From contig CAZMRK010000059.1 of assembly GCA_964568355.1 (NCBI GenBank), forward strand, positions 1-5,445: a stretch of 5,445 nt of DNA, in the 5' to 3' direction. Below, in pieces: positions 1 to 5,445 of the stretch. Within the stretch, counting starts at the first letter, position 1; the number at the start of each line of letters is the position of its first letter. A program made the translations under genes and the position numbers. This DNA comes from JAJPJX01 sp964568355 (GTDB taxonomy: Bacteria > Acidobacteriota > Terriglobia > Bryobacterales > Bryobacteraceae). The notes beneath the pieces were generated by a model. The model saw only the letters and a program-made list of their open reading frames with translations, did no database searches and had not been told where the DNA came from.

Positions 1-770
1 TTGGTCGGAACCGGGTCGTCGCCGGCCTTCAGATCTCCGAAATCCAGATCGATCCGCCATTTCGTCGGTGACGTTCCGCCGCCCAGCGTCTGCCAGGCCG
101 GCTCCCATCGCTCGGCGCCCGTAGTATTTCCGTAAACCCCGATGCGATTGCCGTTGTGTCCCGCCTGGATGTGGTCGTAGCTCAGCGTGATTTTGCAGCC
201 GTCCTGCGTAGCGTGCATCGTCTGAGAAAACGCATTCACGCTATTGACAATCGCCGTCACGGCATCTTCCAACCGGTCGGCTCCCAGCATCCGGTACGTA
301 TGGTGTTCATCCAGCCAGGACAGCTCCACGTAGTCGTCCAGCCCCGGCGTCCCCTGCAATTCGAAAGTCGCAGTAGCCGGCCGGTATTCGCCTTCTATCG
401 GCGTCGCATGAGCGAGCAGCGGTACCTTATAAAGGTTCTCCACGCCGTGCTCGTCCGCCGCCCAGACCCGCAGCGTCGGCCAGTCCACCGTAGCCCACAG
501 CGAAGAATCCAGCGGGATGACGTTCGTCCGCGTCTCTTCGTAGCTCAACCGCAATCCGCTCAGGTCCCCGTCCGGAAGATTTCGCAGAGCGGTATGCTCG
601 AACACGTTGTCCCGATTCCACTCCAGCACAGCCCAGTCGAACTGCTGCCTCCAGCATCCCGATACCGTAAATCCGGTCGGGCTGGTCTCGCTCAGCGCCG
701 CCACCGCCGATGGCCGTTCGAAATAACATTGCAGGTCCCGGTCGGGCCGCAGCTTTTCGAGCTCGCTCAC
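1..770 (-). CDS. Unrecognised tail-module protein, N-terminal 256 residues (partial)
   Basis: An open frame starting with GTG (VSELEKLRPDRDLQCYFERP) runs uninterrupted for 256 codons and leaves the window at base 1, so the C-terminus is missing. No later in-frame ATG fits better, since the first is at about residue 161. Residues 1-120 are rich in Trp and acidic residues, with strands such as GFTVSGCWRQQFDWAVLEW and LWATVDWPTLRVWAADEHG, suggesting a beta-sandwich. Residues ~130-245 hold a second unit: a YVELSWLDEHHTYRML strand, a helix (RLEDAVTAIVNSVNAF), then DGCKITLSYDH, GHNGNRIGVYGN and LGGG-x-PTKWRIDLDFGDL. The helix-plus-strands-plus-LGGG pattern resembles units of tail sheath or baseplate proteins, but only loosely. 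It has no signal peptide, membrane helix or catalytic motif that I can name. Its position after the hub gene, with a GTGA overlap, says it is made with the tail tip. Being a fibre, receptor-binding or surface-hydrolase protein are all possible; function is unassigned. Confidence 0.8.
   Translation of the reverse strand, partial: MSELEKLRPDRDLQCYFERPSAVAALSETSPTGFTVSGCWRQQFDWAVLEWNRDNVFEHTALRNLPDGDLSGLRLSYEETRTNVIPLDSSLWATVDWPTLRVWAADEHGVENLYKVPLLAHATPIEGEYRPATATFELQGTPGLDDYVELSWLDEHHTYRMLGADRLEDAVTAIVNSVNAFSQTMHATQDGCKITLSYDHIQAGHNGNRIGVYGNTTGAERWEPAWQTLGGGTSPTKWRIDLDFGDLKAGDDPVPT
767..770 (-). promoter_or_regulatory. GTGA stop/start overlap coupling hub gene to gene 3
   Basis: The hub gene ends in TGA (769-767), and the next frame opens with GTG (770-768), giving a four-base GTGA overlap. 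This is a standard arrangement for translational coupling. Only a loose purine run (AGTGGTGG) precedes it. The overlap is the main reason for choosing GTG as the start of gene 3. Confidence 0.75.
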
Positions 771-3700
771 AGCCGGACCACCACTGTAAGATCGCTGCCC
801 GGCTGGTTAGCGCCCACCTCCTCGACCGCCAGGCTCAACCGGGCTCCGGCTTCGAGCGGCGGCAGCGTCAGCCCATCCACCGGTTCCGAAATCGTCCTCG
901 TGGCTTGGATCAGCAGCCGGCAATAGTCGGTCCCGTTCTGCTGCAATCGCAGCTTCACGTCCGAATCGGGCGCTTGCTTGACCACCGCATAGATGTCCCG
1001 CACCGCGTGGGCTGCTTCCACCACCACATCCGGGGCCGCCGCCAGGTCCACGGCCAGGTAGCCCGCCACCTGGAACGAAAATTGCCCGCCCGAAAGGGTG
1101 CGCAGCCCATAGTCCAGGTTCTGCGTATAGCATCCTGTGGCCGTTTCACTGCTCCCCTTCGGGTTGGTCACGAAAAACTCCGCGCTGGCCACCCGCGCAT
1201 CCGGCAAAGTCAGCGGATAGGCCCACGAACCGGAATAGGTGCTACCGAAGAAGTCCGGAGCGAACGGAACCACCACTACGCGCTCGCTCAACGAGTAGAC
1301 CAGGGCCGGAGCTCTGTGCTCCACCGCTTCGCTGCCGTGCATCCCGCGCGTCACGCGATACTGGGTCCCGTTCTCCAGTACCTCGTCCACCCGCAGCACC
1401 TCGCCCTCAATCTGGAGGAACGATTTCGCGATGCTGTCGCCGGCCTGGTTCAGCGTTACCGTCGTACTCTCCGGTCCCAAATCCGCGGCCAGAGCCAGCG
1501 CCGGTACTCCCGCCAGTTCGTCGCGATAGTGCAGCGTCCACGTTCCCGCCGATACCGTCCGTGTGTTTTCGAAGGTCTCGAAGCCCACGCCGCTCAGCTC
1601 CACCGTGCCGCCGCGGCCTTGCGTTAGCCCCACCGCGAACACCGGCTTCGGCGGAACATCTTTATCGGCGTGGCCGCTGCCGCCCACCGTCCAGCGCGTC
1701 ATCGTGCAAAGCTCCGGCGCCGATTCTTCGTCGTTGATGTTGGCCGATCTTCCCGAAATCTGCACCACCGCCCCCGTCCGGTTCGGAATTTCGAACTGCA
1801 CCGGGCTGCTCTTGGCGCTGGCGCCGAAGTGCCAGCCCGATTCCGCGACCGTAAACACGCTGGTCGCGTCCAGTTCGCTGTCCCATTCCGGCTGCACCGT
1901 CAGGGTGGTCGCCGTATTTCCGGTGACCGTGCGCTCCTGCCCGGCGCCCTTGCCCTCCACAATCCGCACCGTCATCCCCGAATACTGGTCCGGCTCCATT
2001 TCGAGCGATTCATTCCCCACCGTATCCGCCGAGTGCAGCGTCGCCGCATATTCCGGCTGCAGTTCGATCCGCCAGTAGAAATTGGCGTGATCGTAGTTCG
2101 CGTCTGGCGGCGCGCTCACCTGCGGATCCAGGCCCGTGTCGGTAAACGTCTCTGCCGGCGCCTGGTCCGAAGCAATCCGGTATAGTTGGGCCGGATTTGT
2201 ACCCCGATAAACGTGAAACCCCGTCGTCCCCGGACCGAAGCTCAGCCCCTGGAGCGTCACGCTGTTGCTGGCGCTCTCCGCCGGAATCGCTACCCGGATC
2301 AGAAAGGAAAGCTCGCTCTCCGAGTTGTTCTCTCCGGCTGCGCTCACGGCGTAATAGAGTGTCTGGTTGCCTCCCAGGCTGCCGCCTTGCGAAATCATGG
2401 CCGCCAGGCTGACCAGCGGAATCCCCGGCCCGCCCGGATGCGGAAACGAAGGCACCAGGAAGCCCACCGTCGTTTCCACGTGCGCTCCGCCGTCGGAGGC
2501 GTCCGACGCACTCTCGACGATCTCGAACTCTACCGCGCCATCCTCTCCGGTCCGATTGCCGACCAGCGGGCGCGGCAGCCCAACTCCAAAACCGGGCTGC
2601 CGCCGTCCTCCCGAGCTCCCGCTGTCCTGCCCATTCGTATCCTCGTACCAGGAATCCGCGTGGATCTGGGCGGTGATCGTCACCGTCCGGTAATTCAGCC
2701 CCGGCGCCAGCTTCACTACCCGAAACGGCTGCCGCTCGAAGCCTTCCTTTAAATAGGTAACCGTGATCAGATCGCCCGGCCGTAGCCCCACCGCCCGTAC
2801 GCTGCTGTCGAAGGTCACATAGCTGTTGCCCGCGATCGATTTGTCCAGGTGGAACTTTAGAATTCTCGCCGCCTGGTCGTAGTTGGCGATGCCCAGTACC
2901 GCGAGCGGTGCCGTAATCTCCTGCCCGGTCCGGGCCACATCGTCCGAATCGACCAGCGAAAAGCTGTCCTGCTGAAATTCGTTGAACGCGTCCTGAAACT
3001 CCACCGAAAATCGGTTCGGCGTGTCCGCTGAGCTGCGCGACCAGACCTTGATACTTGCCTCGCCGTTGGCCCGCCGCAGAATTCCTGAGAATCCCGAAGA
3101 CCCATCGCCGAATTCGTAGCTCGGCCATCCGCCGTTCAGAACCTCTTTGGCATTGCTCCACTGCGGCTTCGCCGGTTGCTCCAGCGCGAGCGAGTTTTCC
3201 ACCCGCAATTGCAATAACCCGCCCGCGCCGTAGCTTGCCAGCAATCGCGACGCATTCCGGATTCCACGAATCAGGTCTCCGGCGCTGCGCCGTTTGTCCA
3301 CTACCAGGTTGCATTGAAACCGGGCGGTCTCGATCGGCTTCCCGTACAGGTCCGTCGTTGCGATCTTCTCGGCGCAAAACGCCGCGGCCGCCGCGAAACT
3401 CCTCAGGTCGATCTCGCTCAGCGCCCATCCGCCGCGCCGCAGCAGGTCCAGGATTACCCAGGCCGGATTGTTCGTGAACGCATCGCCCGCATAGCTGCCG
3501 TCCGCTTCGTAACTCGGCAGCTTGAGCCCATCCAGCAGTACCTTCACGCTGGGAAGTGCCCGGCCGTCGTTGATCCGGTTCGGCACCACCACCGAAAGAA
3601 ACGCCATGCTGCCGTAGGGATCGCCGCCTTCGAAATCCAGGTTGAAATCGCCGGTCCGGTTGCCCGCGCTCGCCAGGTTGTACCACCCTGTGGTGGTCAT

Positions 3701-4669
3701 ATTGACGCCCGCCTGACCCGCCGGGATCTCGACATCATTCGCCAGGACCTTGATCACTCCCTGGATCTCGCCCATCCCCAGCAGCACTTCCAGATGCGTC
3801 AGGTTCCCGTCGTTCCGGGCGAAAACCACCGGAGGTGCGAACCAGGCTGTGCCGTAGACCAGCGGAACGAAGTCGTTATAACGCGCGGTGTTCTCCGAGA
3901 CCGTGGCCGCATGCCAGGACTTATCGCCGAAGCTACGCACGGAGATCTGCGAGGGAACGAACTCGATCCCGCCGAACCGCCGCGTGATGCGCTGCGCCTG
4001 GTCGGTTCGGAACATCCCCCGAGCTTCGCAATCGGCCCGCGTCCGCCCGCACGTCGGAAACGGCTGGCCTCCGTTCAGGTTGCCGGCGCCGCCGCTCTGA
4101 TCCGGCGAATATCCGCAGCGAAAAAACCGCGAATAGCGTCCCCCGTCTAGGCCGGTGACGCCTTCCTCGCGCTGCGCCGGTGTGCCCGGGAACTCCCAAG
4201 GGCACCGCCGCTGGATCCTCACCTCCGGTAGCAGCAGCCGCTGCATGCTCAGCCGGTTGATGGCCGAAATCCGGAATACCGATTCGCTGATCTCCTCCGG
4301 CGGGTTCGCGATGCCCTGAAACAGCACCGTGCTCTCGCTGGCCGGGGTATCTCCTTTCAAATCGTAGAAGAGAAACCGCGCCGTAATCCGCGCGCCCTTC
4401 CATCCCGTGGTCCGCTCCAGTTGCGAGAAATGCGAGTCCGCATTGGCCAGAGCCAGGGAGATCCGCGGAATTCCGTCCGCCCCCTGGTCCGATGCCGCCT
4501 GCACTTCGAAGACGTTGTGCGCGAGCACCCGGGCTTCATAGGTCTGGCCGTCCACCGTAACGCGATGGGTGCTCCACCGCTCTACCGCTCCGCCGCAAAG
4601 GACACATTCAAACAGCAGCAGCGGCGTCTGGGTGATCGCCTGTTCTTTCAGCTCAACTATGCTCTGCAT
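767..4669 (-). CDS. Fused gpL-gpJ-like phage tail-tip hub / central fibre protein (1300 aa)
   Basis: Predicted large structural protein that closes the tail tube and carries the host-contacting spike. Residues 1-150 match the gpL / GTA hub (DUF2163-like) layout, for example ERWSTHRVTVDGQTYEARVL, a P-R-I-S-L-A-L-A-N strand and VLFQGIANPP. A four-cysteine Fe-S type segment follows (C156, C185-G-Y, C207-x6-C214, then FGGI at 232-235). Residues ~245-680 resemble lambda gpJ / COG4733, with the signature NPAWVILDLLRRGGWALSEID (401-421), then FCAEKI, RFQCNLVVDKRRSAGDLIR and GLRPGDLITV (628-637). After a Gly/Ser linker (679-701) come beta modules: FN3-like (~738-855), a GKGAGQERTVTGN module (~865-1000), an EGEVLRVDE-VTRGMHGSEAVEH module (~1045-1130) and a C-terminal module (~1160-1300) with IYAVVKQAP and PGSDLTVVVRL. 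The ATG at 4669 was chosen because the protein homology begins there; an upstream in-frame ATG (4828) would add 53 basic residues overlapping gene 1. The Shine-Dalgarno is weak (GGA six bases before ATG), suggesting translational coupling. No peptidase domain is seen. Confidence 0.92.
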   Translation of the reverse strand: MQSIVELKEQAITQTPLLLFECVLCGGAVERWSTHRVTVDGQTYEARVLAHNVFEVQAASDQGADGIPRISLALANADSHFSQLERTTGWKGARITARFLFYDLKGDTPASESTVLFQGIANPPEEISESVFRISAINRLSMQRLLLPEVRIQRRCPWEFPGTPAQREEGVTGLDGGRYSRFFRCGYSPDQSGGAGNLNGGQPFPTCGRTRADCEARGMFRTDQAQRITRRFGGIEFVPSQISVRSFGDKSWHAATVSENTARYNDFVPLVYGTAWFAPPVVFARNDGNLTHLEVLLGMGEIQGVIKVLANDVEIPAGQAGVNMTTTGWYNLASAGNRTGDFNLDFEGGDPYGSMAFLSVVVPNRINDGRALPSVKVLLDGLKLPSYEADGSYAGDAFTNNPAWVILDLLRRGGWALSEIDLRSFAAAAAFCAEKIATTDLYGKPIETARFQCNLVVDKRRSAGDLIRGIRNASRLLASYGAGGLLQLRVENSLALEQPAKPQWSNAKEVLNGGWPSYEFGDGSSGFSGILRRANGEASIKVWSRSSADTPNRFSVEFQDAFNEFQQDSFSLVDSDDVARTGQEITAPLAVLGIANYDQAARILKFHLDKSIAGNSYVTFDSSVRAVGLRPGDLITVTYLKEGFERQPFRVVKLAPGLNYRTVTITAQIHADSWYEDTNGQDSGSSGGRRQPGFGVGLPRPLVGNRTGEDGAVEFEIVESASDASDGGAHVETTVGFLVPSFPHPGGPGIPLVSLAAMISQGGSLGGNQTLYYAVSAAGENNSESELSFLIRVAIPAESASNSVTLQGLSFGPGTTGFHVYRGTNPAQLYRIASDQAPAETFTDTGLDPQVSAPPDANYDHANFYWRIELQPEYAATLHSADTVGNESLEMEPDQYSGMTVRIVEGKGAGQERTVTGNTATTLTVQPEWDSELDATSVFTVAESGWHFGASAKSSPVQFEIPNRTGAVVQISGRSANINDEESAPELCTMTRWTVGGSGHADKDVPPKPVFAVGLTQGRGGTVELSGVGFETFENTRTVSAGTWTLHYRDELAGVPALALAADLGPESTTVTLNQAGDSIAKSFLQIEGEVLRVDEVLENGTQYRVTRGMHGSEAVEHRAPALVYSLSERVVVVPFAPDFFGSTYSGSWAYPLTLPDARVASAEFFVTNPKGSSETATGCYTQNLDYGLRTLSGGQFSFQVAGYLAVDLAAAPDVVVEAAHAVRDIYAVVKQAPDSDVKLRLQQNGTDYCRLLIQATRTISEPVDGLTLPPLEAGARLSLAVEEVGANQPGSDLTVVVRL
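770..2567 (-). other. C-terminal chain of beta modules (tail-fibre part of the hub protein)
   Basis: This covers residues ~701-1300 of the large hub protein, after a Gly/Ser-rich linker. In order I see: an FN3-like domain (TLYYAVSAAGENNSESELS, GFHVYRG, TFTDTGLDP); a domain with SGMTVRIVEGKGAGQERTV and TLTVQPEWDSELDATSVF; a module with IEGEVLRVDE, YRVTRGMHGSEAVEH; and a last domain with AEFFVTNPKGSS, YGLRTLSGGQF, IYAVVKQAP and PGSDLTVVVRL. All are recurrent in phage tail proteins. They probably extend outward and contact the host surface or anchor the next tip component. No coiled coil or collagen-like repeat is present. Confidence 0.65.
2630..3937 (-). other. gpJ / COG4733-like tail-tip core region
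   Basis: This covers residues ~245-680 of the large hub protein. The strongest landmarks are NPAWVILDLL followed by a G-W-A-L-x-EID turn (401-421), FCAEKI (431-436), RFQCNLVVD (450-458) and a following helix with SAGDLIRGIRNASRLL. They occur in the order seen in lambda gpJ (P-x-W-I/V-x-Y/L-D-LL, Y/F-C-D/E, RF-x-CN). A later GDLITVTY segment and a FR-V-V-K-L-A-P strand are typical of the barrel that closes the tail tube. Boundaries are estimated by eye. Confidence 0.75.
3965..4204 (-). other. gpL-like four-cysteine [4Fe-4S]-type domain
   Basis: This covers residues 156-235 of the large hub protein. The visible pattern is C156-P-W, C185-G-Y, C207-x6-C214 and then R231-F-G-G-I. In lambda gpL, four cysteines in the tip domain hold an iron-sulphur cluster, with a CGY motif, a C-x6-C pair and a closing FGGF. 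The order and the last spacing are the same here. The first spacing is longer (28 residues between C156 and C185, filled with a Gly/Glu/Arg-rich loop). Cluster binding is inferred from this pattern, not shown. Confidence 0.7.
4653..4669 (-). promoter_or_regulatory. 17-bp stop/start overlap between gene 1 and hub gene
   Basis: The TGA of the first gene (4655-4653) lies downstream of the ATG of the hub gene (4669-4667), so the genes share 17 bases in different frames. Only a poor ribosome-binding sequence (GGA six bases before ATG) precedes this start. Re-initiation by ribosomes finishing gene 1 would keep the two proteins in fixed ratio. Confidence 0.7.
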
Positions 4670-5438
4670 GCAGTATCCGTAGCACGCACCCGTGCCGGTT
4701 CGGCCCCTCGGTCGTAATCTCCAGCGAATCCGCCGCCAGCCGGGCATCCGCATAGACGCCCCCGTCCGCGTCGCTTCGTTTGTAGGGCGAAGCGCCGGGT
4801 TGCGGTTCCACCTGTATCCCGCAGACATCCACCGTCGTGCCGGGCGCCAGTTGCAGCCCGAACGCGATCGTCTCAGCCGCGCTCTGCGAATCTCCCGAGA
4901 AGACCAGCCGGCGCCAGGATGTCGTCACCGGCACGACCAACGTACCGGTGCCGCGGAGCAGCGCGAGGGAAGCCGGCTGATCGCTGCGGGCGTAGAGGCT
5001 CAGGGTATAGCAGTAGGACGCCGGGGCCTCCAGCGTCTGCTGGATGCGAAGATTTGCGCCAGTGCCGTTCTGCAACCGGTACGCGGTCCGGCCGCCCCAG
5101 GCATCCAGGCCTCCGCCCATAATGCCCAGTAGCGGATCCTTGGTCCACGCGGGCTGGGAAAAATCCTCGCTCCAGCACAACAGGTTCCCCACCGGATCAA
5201 GAAAGGTGAAGCTGCCCAGCGACCCTTCGACATTCAGGAAGAACGTCTCCAGCGTCTCCAGCTCTCCATCGCTCAATTCGGCGAAGTGCAATTCCCACTC
5301 CGTCACCGGCCCTGCCGGATCGGCCCATTTGACCGACCGCCCGTCCAGGCAGTCATTCAAGACCGTCCGCACCGAACGCCGTTTCCGAATCGGATATTGC
5401 CCGGTAGCCCCGCTTGCGAGTTGTGGAAAATACAGCAT
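4653..5438 (-). CDS. Distal tail (gpM/DUF2460-like) protein with inserted jelly-roll binding module
   Basis: Predicted 261-residue structural protein of a phage-type tail, expected where the tail tube meets the tip. Residues 1-82 read like the gpM/DUF2460 family: a FPQL-GA-GQYP start, a basic KRR stretch (19-21), then W48-E-L-H-F, a helix rich in Glu and Leu ending in FF (66-67), and G-F-x-F-x-DP (76-82). From about residue 85 a different module begins (NLLCWSEDFSQPAWTK). It continues with Y144-TLSLYARS, a V-x-TSWRRLVF strand (171-180), and a D204-V-CGIQVEPQ-GASPY end, a pattern common to jelly-roll, carbohydrate-binding-like modules of tail proteins. The last ~35 residues (YADARLAADSLEI to CVLRI) look like strands completing the first domain. 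The ATG lies seven bases from the window edge, with GGA just upstream. The frame is open to the edge, so a longer N-terminus is possible, though the start fits the family. No signal peptide or membrane segment is seen. The stop overlaps the next gene by 17 bp. The family call is made by eye. Confidence 0.85.
   Translation of the reverse strand: MLYFPQLASGATGQYPIRKRRSVRTVLNDCLDGRSVKWADPAGPVTEWELHFAELSDGELETLETFFLNVEGSLGSFTFLDPVGNLLCWSEDFSQPAWTKDPLLGIMGGGLDAWGGRTAYRLQNGTGANLRIQQTLEAPASYCYTLSLYARSDQPASLALLRGTGTLVVPVTTSWRRLVFSGDSQSAAETIAFGLQLAPGTTVDVCGIQVEPQPGASPYKRSDADGGVYADARLAADSLEITTEGPNRHGCVLRILHAEHS
4773..5186 (-). other. Jelly-roll, lectin-like module inside the gpM-like gene
   Basis: This covers residues ~85-222 of the first gene. 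The module has the usual frame of a tail-associated binding domain: NLL-WSEDFS-x2-WTK at the start, a GG-TAYRLQNG strand, an I-Q-Q-T turn, YTLSLYARSD, a TSW-R-L-F strand, a FGLQLAPG strand, and a final V-D-V-CGIQVE strand followed by SPYK. In other phages such modules are thought to bind glycans or to decorate the tail. Boundaries are approximate, and ligand-binding residues cannot be named from sequence alone. Confidence 0.6.
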
Positions 5439-5445
5439 CGTATCC

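Noticed and set aside
427..729. Minus-strand 100-codon frame starting with ATG at 729
   Set aside because: It is out of frame with the GTG-started gene 3, which has the better composition, the GTGA overlap and no internal stop down to base 1.
156..926. Plus-strand open frame of 256 codons
   Set aside because: It is Arg/Gln/His-rich, lies antisense to gene 3 and the end of the hub gene, and has no recognisable motif. It is a by-product of GC-rich third positions.
710..1627. Plus-strand open frame of 305 codons
   Set aside because: It is antisense to the hub gene, with low-complexity Arg/His/Gln composition and no family pattern.
2010..3686. Minus-strand 558-codon frame within the hub gene
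   Set aside because: It is a shifted reading of the same strand, very rich in Gly/Arg, with none of the gpJ or FN3 motifs. It is a shadow frame.
3682..3697. Short inverted repeat ACCACC-ctgt-GGTGGT
   Set aside because: The stem is only six bases, lies within the hub coding sequence (Met-Thr-Thr-Thr-Gly-Trp) and has no T-run, so it is not a credible terminator or operator.
3314..4150. Plus-strand open frame of 278 codons opposite the Fe-S and gpJ-like region
   Set aside because: The minus-strand frame carries clear tail-protein motifs across the whole interval, while this one is Arg-rich and featureless.
4670..4828. 53-codon N-terminal extension of the hub gene from an upstream ATG
   Set aside because: The extra residues are Arg/Trp/Pro-rich, overlap the conserved end of gene 1 in another frame and do not resemble a tail-protein N-terminus; MQSIVELKEQ at 4669 does.

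Overview
The window is a compact, high-GC stretch read entirely from the minus strand. It holds three consecutive, overlapping genes that look like the distal end of a long-tailed (siphovirus-type) phage tail module. There is no intergenic space, no RNA gene, no transposon, no CRISPR array and no visible terminator or promoter. Codon use is biased to G/C in the third position throughout, which produces many long but meaningless ORFs on the opposite strand. The layout and style resemble a prophage or gene-transfer-agent-like cluster of a GC-rich soil bacterium. Recollection of similar proteins points to Acidobacteriota (Bryobacterales/Solibacter type), but this is a guess from memory and the window contains no host gene to confirm it.

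In transcription order (right to left): (1) complement(4653..5438) is a distal-tail/gpM- or DUF2460-like protein that carries a jelly-roll, carbohydrate-binding-like module, apparently inserted in its core fold. (2) complement(767..4669) is a 1300-residue tail-tip hub protein. Its first ~240 residues resemble lambda gpL, including a four-cysteine pattern of the kind that holds a [4Fe-4S] cluster. Residues ~245-680 resemble the lambda gpJ / COG4733 tail-tip core. The C-terminal ~600 residues are a chain of beta-rich modules typical of tail fibres. (3) complement(<1..770) starts with GTG inside the stop codon of gene 2 and runs out of the window. It is an unrecognised protein that probably belongs to the tail tip or fibre.

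The three genes overlap by 17 bp and 4 bp, so they are almost certainly co-transcribed and translationally coupled. The expected joint role is assembly of the tail tip: gene 1 links tube to tip, gene 2 forms the central hub and spike/fibre, and gene 3 probably adds a peripheral or receptor-facing component. The most unusual feature is the apparent gpL-gpJ fusion. In lambda, gpK (peptidase) and gpI lie between those two functions, and in gene transfer agents a peptidase gene does; here nothing lies between them. Whether the cluster belongs to a complete prophage, a gene transfer agent or a tail-like particle cannot be told from this window.
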